Shown: positions 1 to 9,302, counted from the stretch's first letter. The stretch: 39,144 nucleotides of DNA from Sandaracinaceae bacterium (GCA_019637095.1 JAHBWG010000023.1:1-39144); one strand, 5' to 3'. The notes: generated by a model not told the origin, from the letters alone. A program made the numbers and translations.

Positions 1-185
1 AGCTCGACCTCCGGCTCCGGCGGCGGCGGCGGCGGCGCGTCGGGCTCCGGCGGCGGCGCGTCGCGCATCGTGATGCGCACGGTCTCGATCACCGCGGGCG
101 GCTCGATCGCGGAGACGAGCGCCGCGAGGCCGCCATGCACCGCGAGGCTGACCACGTAGACGAGCCCGAGTGTTCGCGCGGTCAC
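1..185 (-). CDS. tonB: TonB energy transducer, N-terminal part (cut by window edge)
   Basis: The reading frame starts at a GTG at 185 and runs off the left edge, so only about 61 residues are visible. It opens with a short basic stretch and one hydrophobic segment (about residues 7-28) containing Ser13 and His17, the Ser/His pattern of TonB membrane anchors that contact ExbB/ExbD. A Pro/Glu-rich stretch with runs of Pro follows, as expected for the periplasm-spanning region. The receptor-binding C-terminal domain would lie outside the window. The start is supported by a GAGGA ribosome site just upstream and a 17-nt gap from exbD. TonB passes proton-motive energy from ExbB/ExbD to outer-membrane receptors. 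The placement at the end of a porin/binding-protein operon suggests dedication to that uptake system, which is inference. Confidence 0.8.
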   Translation of the reverse strand, partial: MTARTLGLVYVVSLAVHGGLAALVSAIEPPAVIETVRITMRDAPPPEPDAPPPPPPEPEVE

Positions 186-202
186 GTCGGTCCTCGCTCC
201 GC

Positions 203-625
203 TCAACGCGCCTCGCGCTCGACCTGCACGGCGAAGCTCGTGATGCGCTCGGTGCGCGCGAGGTCGAGCACGTGCACCACCGCCCCGTGCTGCGCCGCGC
301 GGTCCGCGCTGACGATCAGCGTGAGCTCCGCGTCGCGGCGGCGCGCGTCGCGCAGCCCCTCGACGAGCCCGGGCTCATCCACCTCCTGACCGTTGAAGCG
401 CAGCTCTCCGCCCGCGCCGATCGTCACCGCGGCGAGCGAGCTCGCGCTCCCGTCCGAGTTGGCCGTGTTCGGGAGGTCGACGCGCATGCTCTGCGACACG
501 ATGTAGGTCGCCGACACCATCATGATGACGAGCAGGACGAGCACCACGTCGACCATCGGCGTCACGTTGATGGCGACGATCAGCGAGCGGCGCTTGCCGC
601 GGCCCGAGGCGGTCGTGGCGGCCAT
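203..625 (-). CDS. exbD: ExbD/TolR biopolymer transport protein
   Basis: This 140-residue protein has the family layout: a short cytoplasmic N-terminus, one membrane helix at about residues 18-45, and a small periplasmic domain. The helix begins with NVTPMVDVVLVLL, which carries the conserved membrane Asp (D26) used for proton conduction in ExbD/TolR. The periplasmic part contains the typical VDLPNT segment and an ISADR-like strand (VSADRAAQHGAVV). It lies one base downstream of exbB and 17 nt upstream of tonB, so the three are co-transcribed. TolR is the alternative, but no tolA/tolB/pal genes are visible and the following gene looks like TonB, so ExbD is preferred. Confidence 0.93.
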   Translation of the reverse strand: MAATTASGRGKRRSLIVAINVTPMVDVVLVLLVIMMVSATYIVSQSMRVDLPNTANSDGSASSLAAVTIGAGGELRFNGQEVDEPGLVEGLRDARRRDAELTLIVSADRAAQHGAVVHVLDLARTERITSFAVQVEREAR

Positions 626-626
626 C

Positions 627-1388
<762 letters not shown>

Positions 1389-1412
1389 GACGTGTTCCTC
1401 GATGGAGCGGGG

Positions 1413-2375
1413 TTAGGGGAGATCCACGCTCGTGACGTAGAGCGGAGGGGCGGACCCGCCGTTCGCGGCGAGCCCGAGGAGGAGGCCAGGCCGGCGCTCG
1501 ACCTGCTCGAGTCGGTAGGTTCCGTCCTCCAGCGTTCGACGGCGGTAGATCGTGACGGCGAAGTGCACGCTCTGTTGGCCGCACGCATCGAACAGGTTCG
1601 CGTAGACGTGGTAGAAGCCGGCCACGCGCGCCGGCGCCTGGAACGAGAGGCTCTCGGAGTTGCGACCATCCGGCAGGCACTCCGCCAGCGAATCTCCGTC
1701 GAGACGGCCATGGCCCGGATCGTCGAACAGCTCCGGAGGGATGCGCATCCCCTCACCCGCGAACGCGGTCGTCGGGTGGCGCGCGTCGACGACCTTGCCT
1801 TCGGGCGTGACCACGATCAGGTCGAGGTCGACGTCGCGATCCCAGTCGAGCGCGATCACCGCGTCGGGCGGCGGGATCGTCGGATCGCAGGCGTTGAGGT
1901 TGTCGCGCACGCGCAGGTCGGCGATACACACCGGGATCTCGCGGTACGCACCCGCGCGGCCCGCCTCGTCGAAGGCGACGATGCGCAGCGTGTGGAGACC
2001 CGCGGGGACACCCCCGCCGACGTCGTGGACCACGTCCCAGATGCGCTCTCCCGGGAAGGCCGGGTCGAGCGCTGCCGCCGGGAAGACCCAGTAGCCCGTC
2101 CCGAGCCCCGCGAGCTGGATCCCGACGGCGTAGGCGCTGTCGGCGACGCGGCCCGAGAGGGTGCGTCCGAGCTGCCCGCGCGACCACACGCCTCCCGTCG
2201 ACTCGAGGGCGGTGACCAGCGGCCCGCCGGAGGGCTCCGGCATCTCGCCCGCCCGGAACGTCGCCCCGTAGACGAGGATCGGCTCGCCGACCCCGACGAG
2301 GCGCGTCTCGCCCGTGCAGGCGGCGAGGAACAGCGCGGCGACGGCGAGTGGACGAGCGGTGCGCCGACCCGTCAC
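1413..2375 (-). CDS. Lipoprotein with DUF2135-like DVDL domain
   Basis: The GTG start at 2375 overlaps the porin stop in a GTGA junction, which fixes the 320-residue reading frame. The N-terminus is a lipoprotein signal (RRTARPLAVAALFL, then the lipobox LAAC). The mature part is all-beta in appearance. Around residues 165-200 it has ALDWDRDVDLDLIVVTPEGKVV, resembling the DUF2135/YfaP-type motif in which a Trp and a DVDL/DVDLH segment precede a P-x-G turn; the middle and end look like immunoglobulin-like strands ('GFYHVYANLFDACGQQSVHFAVTIYR'-type, positions about 255-280). No enzyme motif is seen. Its position between a porin and ExbB/ExbD/TonB suggests an envelope partner of that uptake system. 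The specific role is unknown. Confidence 0.75.
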   Translation of the reverse strand: MTGRRTARPLAVAALFLAACTGETRLVGVGEPILVYGATFRAGEMPEPSGGPLVTALESTGGVWSRGQLGRTLSGRVADSAYAVGIQLAGLGTGYWVFPAAALDPAFPGERIWDVVHDVGGGVPAGLHTLRIVAFDEAGRAGAYREIPVCIADLRVRDNLNACDPTIPPPDAVIALDWDRDVDLDLIVVTPEGKVVDARHPTTAFAGEGMRIPPELFDDPGHGRLDGDSLAECLPDGRNSESLSFQAPARVAGFYHVYANLFDACGQQSVHFAVTIYRRRTLEDGTYRLEQVERRPGLLLGLAANGGSAPPLYVTSVDLP

Positions 2376-3904
2376 CGGAACTCTCCCTGAAGGCGCAGCG
2401 TGAACTGGTCGTTGGCGAGGTCGGCGGGCACCCCGCGCGCGTCGCGCCCGAGCTGATCGAGGATCACGTCGTACTGGAAGACGAGCCGCCCTTGGATCCC
2501 GGGGACCACGCCTCCCGGCAAGCGCACACCCACCAACGGAGAGAGCGTGTGGATCGCCGCGTCGGTGGGCACCGACAGCCCGCGGCGCTGGTCCACGAAG
2601 TCGGAGTTCGGGTCGTAGTAGTCGTAGCGGAACCCCAAGACGCCCCAGTCGAGCACTTCCTGCACGACGGCGACGTACGCGGCGACCTCGCGCAGGTCGT
2701 AGCCGATGACGTACGGGTCGGCGACGAAGAGCGAGCGGTCGAGGTTGCTCGCGACCGTCACCTCGGCCAGAACGCGGGTCCAGCCCAGCGAAGTCCGGAA
2801 GCCGACGCGCGCATCGACGTTCAGCGCCCACCGCTCGAACGTCTGCGACGGCGTCGCCGCGCGGCCCGGGACGGCGACGAGCTCGCCCGTGTCGAGCGTC
2901 CCGCTCTCGTTCAGGTCACGCCACTCGAGCCGGCCCTTGACGGCGGGCTGACCGGGAGAGAACCCCGTGCCCCACAGGAACGAGAGGCCGCCGCCGAGCT
3001 CGAGGTCGCCGCCGGGATCGGTCTCGACGCCGAGGCGGCCGGCGAGGTCGGGCGCCTCGGTGGGGTCGAGGACGATCTCCTGGCCCGCCCGATCATCGAG
3101 CGGCGTCCCGCCCATGACCGCCACGTCGTATCGGAAGATGCCGACGCCGCCGCGGGCGCGGACGCCGACGTCGAGCGGACCGCGGAAGAACGCGAGCGAG
3201 CCGGTCGAGCGCTCCATGAACACCCAGTCGCGCTGGCTCTGGCGGACCTCGTGACCGAAGGGGACCTCGGTGAGGCCGGCCGTGAGCTCGAGCCATGGGG
3301 GGAGCGCGCGATCCTCGTTGCGCAGGAGCACTCCGACCGTCGTTCGGCGCAGACCGAAGAAGGGGCCGTTGGTCGTGCTCCCATCGAGCTCGAGCTCCAC
3401 CGCGAAGTGCTCCCACGCACCCGCGATGCGCAGGCGGCCCCGCCGGACGGAGAAGCGATTGCGGTTGAGGATGATGTCCCCTTGCAGCAGCTCGTCCTCG
3501 CTCAGGTCGCTCCAGCCGTACTGCGCCTGGATGTACCCGGTGATCGACAAGCCCCACCGCTGGAGCTCGGCCCCGAGGTCGAGCCCGGGCGAGGCCGGCG
3601 GCGCGGGAGCCTCCGGTCCGGAGGCGTCCTCGGCCTCCGCCGCCTGGCGGAGCGCCTCGCGCGCCTCGAGCGCCTCGATCCGCGCGAGCAGCGCGGCGAC
3701 GTCGGGGCCCTGCGCGGACGCCTCACCGGCCTGAGGCGGTGAGGCGTCCGACGACGGAGCTTGGTCCGTGGCCTCGGGCTCGCTCGCTCCCCCGTCGTCG
3801 TCTTCGATCTCGAAGGTCGCCGACTGTCCATGCGCGTGGGGCACGGCGAGGGTGAGGGTCGCGGTGAGCACCGCGGCCGCGGAGACGGAGCGTGACGAAG
3901 CCAA
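2372..3904 (-). CDS. OprO/OprP-like outer-membrane porin
   Basis: This is a 510-residue secreted beta-barrel protein. It has a signal peptide ending AHG-Q at about residue 26, then an acidic low-complexity linker and a short coiled-coil heptad stretch (VAALLARIEALEAREALRQ, about residues 70-90) like the trimerising N-terminus of phosphate-selective porins. The remainder is a succession of alternating amphipathic strands, including ITGYIQAQYGW and RNRFSVRRGRLRIAG, which match the Porin O/P family start. It ends with a strand in Phe-Arg. It is 39 nt downstream of the small lipoprotein and coupled by GTGA to the next gene. Family members pass phosphate or other anions; with a binding protein upstream, anion uptake is a fair inference, but the substrate is not shown. 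Confidence 0.85.
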   Translation of the reverse strand: MASSRSVSAAAVLTATLTLAVPHAHGQSATFEIEDDDGGASEPEATDQAPSSDASPPQAGEASAQGPDVAALLARIEALEAREALRQAAEAEDASGPEAPAPPASPGLDLGAELQRWGLSITGYIQAQYGWSDLSEDELLQGDIILNRNRFSVRRGRLRIAGAWEHFAVELELDGSTTNGPFFGLRRTTVGVLLRNEDRALPPWLELTAGLTEVPFGHEVRQSQRDWVFMERSTGSLAFFRGPLDVGVRARGGVGIFRYDVAVMGGTPLDDRAGQEIVLDPTEAPDLAGRLGVETDPGGDLELGGGLSFLWGTGFSPGQPAVKGRLEWRDLNESGTLDTGELVAVPGRAATPSQTFERWALNVDARVGFRTSLGWTRVLAEVTVASNLDRSLFVADPYVIGYDLREVAAYVAVVQEVLDWGVLGFRYDYYDPNSDFVDQRRGLSVPTDAAIHTLSPLVGVRLPGGVVPGIQGRLVFQYDVILDQLGRDARGVPADLANDQFTLRLQGEFR

Positions 3905-3943
3905 GGTAGCCGGATCCTTCGAGCAGAGGGAGGGGGAAGAGGC

Positions 3944-4297
3944 TCAGGGCAGCGGGGGCACCGTGCCGTCGGCGCGCAAGCGCGGGAGTCGAGCGGTCGT
4001 GATCGGGAACGGATCACAGGCTGCGCTGGTGCACGCGTTGAGGAACTGCTCGCTCGTCGACGGGGGGCAGTCCCAGCAGCCCGTGGGGGCGAGGCAGCCG
4101 CCGGCGTCGACGTCGCCTGCGTCGGTGCCCGCGTCGATCGGCGTGTCGCCGCCGTCCTGCGGCTCGCCCGCGTCGAGGGCGCCCGCGTCGCGGGGACCGC
4201 CGGCGTCGGGCGGGGTCGGGTTGTCACGGTCGCAGCCGACCGCGAGGAGCACCGATAGGGCGAGCGCGCTCGCCAGCGTGAGCTTGGTGGTCATCAC
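3944..4297 (-). CDS. Small Asp-Ala-Gly-rich lipoprotein
   Basis: The 117-residue protein has a signal peptide with lipobox LAVGC (Cys at about 22). An extended linker made of repeated DAG/DAGG units follows (about residues 30-67), then a Cys-rich segment with CLAPTGCWDCP and CTSAACDPF (six cysteines). Its ATG overlaps the stop of the preceding binding-protein gene by ATGA, so translation is coupled. Linkers of this kind are common in surface lipoproteins of Polyangia. No known domain is visible. It may be an anchor or partner of the binding protein or porin made from the same mRNA; this is inference. Confidence 0.7.
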   Translation of the reverse strand: MMTTKLTLASALALSVLLAVGCDRDNPTPPDAGGPRDAGALDAGEPQDGGDTPIDAGTDAGDVDAGGCLAPTGCWDCPPSTSEQFLNACTSAACDPFPITTARLPRLRADGTVPPLP

Positions 4298-5502
4298 TGC
4301 ACCTCACAGAAGCCGAAGCGGCAGACGGGGGCTGAGGTGGGACAGTCGCTCGGCCCGAGGCACGCGGTGCAGTCGCTCGCGCCGGTGGCGGCGAAGTCGT
4401 AGTAGCAACCGCACGGCGCCTCCGGCAGGTAGCTGTAGAGCGGGCCGATGTCCTCGTCGCGCCACACCTGCATCGCGCACTCCGGGATGTTCCCGTTCTC
4501 GATGATGATGTCGTTGATGGAGACACCCGCCGGCGCATCGACGGTCCCGGTGAAGTACCCTACGAGCTGGCGCGTCGCGGCGTGCGTGATCGCGCGCGAG
4601 CCGTCGACGGGGACGTAGAAGTGGTAGGGCGTCCAGAGGTAGTAGTGCCCGTCACGCACGTTGCGCTTGTCGAAGGCGGTCGCAGTCGAGTCGGGCCAGT
4701 ACGCGCACGTCTGGTCCCACGCCTGGTAGGCGAGCGTGCGCACCGTCGCGCGGTTGCGGTCCGCGACCTCGGTGCTGACGAAGCCGAGCGCCGCCTCCGG
4801 CGCGACCGCGCCGCTCTCGACGACGCGCTCGACCATGCGGCCGTTCGTGCGCACGTCGCGATCCCCAGGGAACCACGACGCCATGCGCTCCGGGGGGACG
4901 CGCGAGCCGAGCGCGATCACGATCAGCGCCGCCGACGTCGCGTTGCGGCCCCAGAGATGCGCCGGATCGGTCCAGGGGGACACCCCGCCCTCCACGGGCC
5001 CGAACCCGTAGATGAAGTAGCCGGCTTGCGCGCTGATCGACTGCTGGCTCGACGCCTGCGGGACGATCAGGCTCCACGAGGTCACCGGGCCGGGGAAGTC
5101 GCCGATCGTCGACGGAAGCGCGTCGACGCCCTCGCAGAGGCGAGCGTCGGTCCCGAGCATCGCGAAGTTGGGGATGAACCCCGTCGCCGGGAGCGCGCAG
5201 TCGCGCTGCGCCCCCGTCTCGTCCCAGTACGAGGCCGTCCCCGTGATCCCGGCGGCGTCGAGGATCGAGGTGATCCCGAAGCACGCCCCGGGCGACTGGT
5301 AGACGACCGTGACGGGGGGCGCCGCGGGGTTCGTCGCCGCGAGCGCGGCCCCCACCCGCGCGAGCAGCGGCACGGAGGCGCTGCCTCCCGCGCCGATCGT
5401 CACGTTCGGGAGGTCGACGCAGTTCGGGATCTGGGCGCTCGCGGGCGCGGCGCACAGACCGAACGCAGCAGAGAGCAAGAAAAGTTGCCTCGTTCTCATC
5501 AT
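4294..5502 (-). CDS. PstS-like periplasmic substrate-binding protein
   Basis: From the ATG at 5502 the protein is 402 residues with a signal peptide ending ASA-Q. The mature N-terminus (CVDLPNVTIGAGGSASVPLLARVGAALA) resembles the PstS phosphate-binding start, where a Gly/Ser turn binds the anion. The central part (HLWGRNATSAALIVIALGSRVPPERM, WFPGDRDVRTNGRMVERVV, 'ATRQLVGYFTGT') also fits a PstS-like periplasmic binding fold. The C-terminus adds a Cys-rich tail of about 45 residues (PCGCYYDFAATGASDCTACLGP). A start at 5529 is also open; 5502 or 5499 gives a cleaner signal peptide but places GAGGA very close. It heads the minus-strand operon. No Pst permease is adjacent, so it may hand ligand to the porin/TonB system rather than to an ABC importer. 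Confidence 0.65.
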   Translation of the reverse strand: MMRTRQLFLLSAAFGLCAAPASAQIPNCVDLPNVTIGAGGSASVPLLARVGAALAATNPAAPPVTVVYQSPGACFGITSILDAAGITGTASYWDETGAQRDCALPATGFIPNFAMLGTDARLCEGVDALPSTIGDFPGPVTSWSLIVPQASSQQSISAQAGYFIYGFGPVEGGVSPWTDPAHLWGRNATSAALIVIALGSRVPPERMASWFPGDRDVRTNGRMVERVVESGAVAPEAALGFVSTEVADRNRATVRTLAYQAWDQTCAYWPDSTATAFDKRNVRDGHYYLWTPYHFYVPVDGSRAITHAATRQLVGYFTGTVDAPAGVSINDIIIENGNIPECAMQVWRDEDIGPLYSYLPEAPCGCYYDFAATGASDCTACLGPSDCPTSAPVCRFGFCEVQ

Positions 5503-5591
5503 TCCTCGATTGATGCGGCGGTGGTGCACGGTCGATGCCAGCCGCCCGCCTGCCGCTGCGACGGGGCCTAGCCGAAGGTCCTTGCTCGGTC

Positions 5592-5629
5592 CCCGTGATC
5601 AGCCACGGGGGACCGTGGCTGATCACGGG
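5592..5629. terminator. Perfect 17-bp inverted repeat, likely bidirectional transcription barrier
   Basis: Arms CCCGTGATCAGCCACGG (5592-5608) and its exact complement (5613-5629) are separated by a 4-nt loop GGGA. The right arm includes the TGA stop of the PhnD-like gene (5623-5625). A 17-bp GC-rich stem with a tetraloop right behind a stop codon is what a terminator hairpin looks like, but neither side has a T-run. It lies about 90 bp upstream of the binding-protein gene and could instead protect mRNA ends or bind a protein. Confidence 0.6.
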
Positions 5630-6345
5630 TGAGCGTCGCGGGCGGGCGTCCGCGTCGCCCGCTCGATGGGCTGGCTCCTCTCGTTCACGCGGCGCCCGGC
5701 GGGCGGGGCCACCAGGCGGAGCCAGCGCAGGGCCTTGCGGGCGGCGTCGAGCCGTCGATCGGCGAACACCGCCCAGAGCGCGGGGCGCGCCTCCGGCACG
5801 CCGACCCACACCCGGCCCGGGAGCAGCGGCCCGATCGCGATCGTCTCGAGGCCCGAGGCCCCTTCGATGGCGAGCGTCGCGAGATCGAGCGCGCCCACGT
5901 CGACCGCCCCCGACGTGACCGCCGCGTGCGTGGCGTGCGGGTCCCGCGTGCGTACGACGGCGCCGATCGGGAACGCCCAACTCGGGGTCTCGGCGAGCAG
6001 GCGGCCGAGCGTGACGTGGGCGACCGTCGACCAGTCGTCCACCGCGAGGCGCGCCTCGCGCAGCGCGCCGAGCGAGCTCGCCCCGCCGCGCGGGACGACG
6101 ATGGCGGCGCGCAGCGCGCCGAGCTCGCAGCCGCGCACCTCCAGGCCCAGGTGGGCCAAGCAGGCTCGTGTCCCGACGCGGGTCGCGTCGTCGAGCGCGA
6201 GGATCGTCTCGCCATCGCGCCGCACGGAGGCGCCGCACGCGACGCCCCCCAGCCTCGCGGCGAGCGCGTCGAAGAGACGGTCGCGCGCCTCGCCGGGCGT
6301 GATGGTGCTGCCTATCGAGCGCTCGCAGGACATGAGTCGTCGCAT
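5623..6345 (-). CDS. PhnD-like (phosphate/phosphonate family) substrate-binding domain protein
   Basis: The product is about 240 residues. The middle shows the PhnD-family pattern: an IVV strand followed by a Gly/Ser-rich turn (GGASSLGALREARLAVDDWSTVAHV), then THAAVTSGAVDVGALDLATLA, the 'repeat-visit, gene-dosage' segment in which family members report a ligand-occupied second lobe. No signal peptide is evident, so it may be cytoplasmic or start differently; starts at 6345 or 6333 are both possible and neither has a good ribosome site. The C-terminus is Arg-rich. It runs in the same direction as the binding-protein/porin operon but is separated from it by the strong hairpin. It could serve phosphate or phosphonate sensing; function is inferred from fold only. 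Confidence 0.6.
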   Translation of the reverse strand: MRRLMSCERSIGSTITPGEARDRLFDALAARLGGVACGASVRRDGETILALDDATRVGTRACLAHLGLEVRGCELGALRAAIVVPRGGASSLGALREARLAVDDWSTVAHVTLGRLLAETPSWAFPIGAVVRTRDPHATHAAVTSGAVDVGALDLATLAIEGASGLETIAIGPLLPGRVWVGVPEARPALWAVFADRRLDAARKALRWLRLVAPPAGRRVNERSQPIERATRTPARDAHP

Positions 6346-6498
6346 CGCGAAGGCCGTGCCACCGGCCGTGCGCTCGCGCGCGGAGCCGGCACCGTCACCC
6401 GGCCTGGCGTGCCCGGTCCGGCCCCCGTCGAGGATCCTGGGGCGCCGTGACGAGGAACGGCGAGCCCGGGTAGGCTCACGCGCCGCGTCGGCGGCGGC

Positions 6499-8127
6499 TC
6501 AGCCCAGGCGCGGCAAGCGCGGCGCTCCTTCGGCGAGGCGCTTCAGGCTGTCGACGAGACAGTCGAGGTCATCGCGGGTGTTGTAGAGCGCGAGCGAGGG
6601 GCGCACGGTCGCCTCGTGGCCGAAGCGGCGCAGCGCGGGCTGCGCGCAGTGGTGCCCCGCGCGCACGGCGATGCCGTCGCGGTCGAGCGCCTTACCGACG
6701 TCCTCGGGGCGGAAGCCCTCGAGCACGAACGACAGCACGCCCGCCTTCTGCGCCGCGGTGCCGACGAGCGAGAGACCCGGCACCTCGCGCAGCCGCGCGG
6801 TGCCGTACGCGAGCAGGCTCTGCTCGTGGGCCTCGACGCGGTGCATGCCGAGGCGCTCGAGGTAGTCGAGCGCCGCCCCGAGACCGACGGCGTCGGCGAT
6901 GTTCCCGGTCCCGGCCTCGAACCGCCCCGGGAGGCCGGCGTACTTCGTCGCGGCGAACGTGACGTCGACGATCATGTTGCCGCCGCCCTGCCACGGCGGC
7001 GTCTCGGCCCACGCGTCGGGGCGACCGTAGACCGCGCCGATGCCGGTGGGCCCGAAGACCTTGTGACCGGAGAAGACGTAGAAGTCCGCGCCGAGCTCGA
7101 CGACGTTCACGGGCATGTGCGAGACCGCCTGCGCGCCGTCCACGAGCGCCCGCGCACCGTAGCGGTGTGCGAGCTGGACGAGCTCGCGCACCGGCGCGAC
7201 GGTGCCGAGCGCGTTCGAGACGTGCGTCAACGCCACAATCTTCGTGCGCGGGCCGATGATGCGCTCCGCCTCCTCGAGGCGGAGCTGCCCCCGGTCGTCC
7301 ACCGGGATGACGCGCAGGTGCGCGCCGACCGCGTCGGCGAGCATCTGCCACGGCACGATGTTCGAATGGTGCTCGAGGTGCGTGAGCACGATCTCGTCGC
7401 CCGCGCCGACGTGCTTGCCGCCCCAGCTCTTCGCGAGGAGGTTGATGCCCTCCGTCGCGCCGCGGACGAAGACGATGTCGTCGGTCGAGCCCGCGCCGAG
7501 GAAGCGCCGCACGGACTCGCGCGCACCCTCGTACGCGTCCGTCGCGCGCGCCGCGAGCGCGTGGGCGGCGCGGTGGATGTTGGAGTTCTCGGCCTCGTAG
7601 AAGTGACGCAAGCGCTCGATCACCGCGCGCGGCTTCTGCGTGGTGGCGGCGTTGTCGAGCCACACGAGCGGCCGCCCGTTCACGTGGGTGGCCAGGATGG
7701 GGAAGTCGTGTCGCACCGAGGCCACGTCGAGCGCGCCCCCGTCGGGCCCGGAAGGGCCGAGCGCGGTCGGCGACGCGAGGGGCACGTCGAAGCTCGAGTG
7801 CGCCCGCTCGAGAATCGACGCGCTCGCGACGCGCGGCGCGCGGGCGGCCTCGGGCGCGACGAAGTACGGGAGCTCCGTGGCGAGCTCCGCCAGGTCGGCG
7901 CCGAGGCCGGCGCGCGCGGCGCCGCCCAGCGGGACGTGGGCCGGGGGGATGGGCGGGACCTCCAGGAGCGGCGTGGAGGGCGGGGATGGAGGCGCGGCGG
8001 AGGCGAGCGGCGGGGAGCCGGTCCGCGCGTGCGCTCCGAGCGCGGGCGGCGCGAGCGGCGCCGCGTAGCCGAGCGCGGCGAGGCCCTGGGCGACGAGACC
8101 CGCGAGCTCTCGCTCAACCGTACTCAT
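6499..8127 (-). CDS. sufS: SufS-type cysteine desulfurase with N-terminal encapsulin-targeting extension
   Basis: This protein uses pyridoxal phosphate to take sulfur from L-cysteine, leaving alanine and an enzyme persulfide. The 542-residue product has a Pro/Ala-rich, low-complexity N-terminal region (1-132) followed by a complete SufS/CsdA class V aminotransferase domain (about 133-535). Visible hallmarks are VWLDNAATTQKP (155-166), THLEHHSNIVPW (249-260), the PLP lysine K356 in FSGHKVFGPTG, and the catalytic C494 in RAGHHCAQP. Ordinary SufS is about 410 residues. The extra 130 match the disordered cargo domain known from family 2A encapsulin systems, including a short LPYFVAPEA motif near residues 86-94. 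The ATG at 8127 lies inside the encapsulin 3' end (14-nt overlap), so the two are co-translated. It is likely packaged in the neighbouring shell. Confidence 0.93.
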   Translation of the reverse strand: MSTVERELAGLVAQGLAALGYAAPLAPPALGAHARTGSPPLASAAPPSPPSTPLLEVPPIPPAHVPLGGAARAGLGADLAELATELPYFVAPEAARAPRVASASILERAHSSFDVPLASPTALGPSGPDGGALDVASVRHDFPILATHVNGRPLVWLDNAATTQKPRAVIERLRHFYEAENSNIHRAAHALAARATDAYEGARESVRRFLGAGSTDDIVFVRGATEGINLLAKSWGGKHVGAGDEIVLTHLEHHSNIVPWQMLADAVGAHLRVIPVDDRGQLRLEEAERIIGPRTKIVALTHVSNALGTVAPVRELVQLAHRYGARALVDGAQAVSHMPVNVVELGADFYVFSGHKVFGPTGIGAVYGRPDAWAETPPWQGGGNMIVDVTFAATKYAGLPGRFEAGTGNIADAVGLGAALDYLERLGMHRVEAHEQSLLAYGTARLREVPGLSLVGTAAQKAGVLSFVLEGFRPEDVGKALDRDGIAVRAGHHCAQPALRRFGHEATVRPSLALYNTRDDLDCLVDSLKRLAEGAPRLPRLG

Positions 8128-9055
8128 GGTAGCGGCCGACCTCGACGTCGGTGAGCACCGCGACGGCGTCGGGCACGGGCACGACGAGCGAGCAGTAGAG
8201 CGAGATGAGGTACGAGGCGATCGCCTCGCGACCGATGCCCATGAAGCGCACCGAGAGCCCTGGCGACTGCTCGCCGGGCAGACCCGGCTGGTAGAGGCCG
8301 ACGACCCCCTGGCGCTGGTCTCCCACACGCAAGAGGAGGATCTGCGTCTTGCCGGCGCCGTCGATCGCGAGCTTGTCGCTCGGCACGAGCGGGATGCCGC
8401 GCCACGTCAGGAACGGGGAGCCGTGGAGCGTCACCGTCGGAGGCGGCACGCCCCGACGAGTACACTCCCGCCCGAACGCCGCGATGGCCCGCGGGTGGGC
8501 GAGGAAGAACGCGGGCTCCTTCCACACGCGGCTGACGAGCTCGTCGAGGTCGTCGGGCGTCGGCGGGCCGGTGCGTGTCTCGACCTTCTGCGACGGGTCG
8601 GTGTTGTGCAGCAGGCCGTAGTCCAGGTTGTGGAGCAGCTCCCGCTCTTGGCGCTCCTTCACGATCTCGATCGTGAGCCGGAGCTGCTGCGAGATCTGGT
8701 CGTGCGGCGTGCTGTAGAGGTCGGAGACGCGCGTGTGGATGTCGAGCACCGTCGTCACGGTGCTGAGGTAGTACTCGCGCGGGTTGGGATCGTAGTCGAC
8801 GTAGGTCTCAGGCAGGGTGCGTTCGCTGCCGCGTTCGCCGCAGGTCACCTCGATCGCGGAGCCCTCGCGCACACGATTGAGCCGGTAGATGCCGGCCTCG
8901 ACGGGCACCCACGGCAAGAAACGCGGGAGCCATCGCGGCGTGATCGCCGCGAGCTGCGGGACCGTCTTGGTGGCGTTCGCGAGCTGACGCGCCGCGACGT
9001 CGCCGAGCGCGCGCGGGGGAGTCGCGCCGGGCGGGCTCTGACTGGGCTCGGTCAT
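8114..9055 (-). CDS. Family 2A (SrpI-like) encapsulin shell protein
   Basis: The 313-residue product matches family 2A encapsulins from end to end. A flexible N-arm is followed by ALGDVAARQLANATKTVPQ, then ITPRWLPRFLPWVPVEAGIYRLNRV, and later NPREYYLSTVTTVLDIHTRVSDLYS, DQISQQLRLTIEIVKERQE and LHNLDYGLLHN. These are conserved blocks of the HK97-fold shell subunit. The C-terminus (SLVVPVPDAVAVLTDVEVGRYHEYG) is the usual A-domain end. No cyclic-nucleotide-binding insertion is present, which separates it from family 2B. An AAGGAG ribosome site precedes the ATG at 9055. In characterised relatives such shells enclose cysteine desulfurase and accumulate sulfur; here the desulfurase gene overlaps its 3' end. 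Confidence 0.94.
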   Translation of the reverse strand: MTEPSQSPPGATPPRALGDVAARQLANATKTVPQLAAITPRWLPRFLPWVPVEAGIYRLNRVREGSAIEVTCGERGSERTLPETYVDYDPNPREYYLSTVTTVLDIHTRVSDLYSTPHDQISQQLRLTIEIVKERQERELLHNLDYGLLHNTDPSQKVETRTGPPTPDDLDELVSRVWKEPAFFLAHPRAIAAFGRECTRRGVPPPTVTLHGSPFLTWRGIPLVPSDKLAIDGAGKTQILLLRVGDQRQGVVGLYQPGLPGEQSPGLSVRFMGIGREAIASYLISLYCSLVVPVPDAVAVLTDVEVGRYHEYG

Positions 9056-9302
9056 GGGTCGTTCGTCTCCTTGGGCTCGGGATGCGCGCGGATCTCGACG
9101 GCGGAGCTCGCCCCGCGAGCGCGCCACTCCGAGCACGACCTCTGCCACACGAGCAGCCCGCGAGTTCGATGGGCCAGCTCGGGCGATCCGTGAGATTCGA
9201 CGGCGAGTCCCGTCGTATGCCACGGTCGCGCCGTCGCGGGTCCCGGTCGTCGCGGTTCTCGCGTGCGGCGTGGGGGAACGCGCCGTGCAACGGTCGAGCG
9301 CG
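9056..9302. promoter_or_regulatory. Divergent intergenic region between encapsulin and cysteine dioxygenase fusion
   Basis: These 247 bases separate two divergently read sulfur genes, so they must hold promoters for both. A small inverted repeat, CGACGG (9198-9203) and CCGTCG (9210-9215), with a 6-nt spacer, is the only symmetric element noticed. No clear sigma-70 -35/-10 pair, sigma-54 box or riboswitch was recognised. A shared regulator site here is plausible but not demonstrated. Confidence 0.4.
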
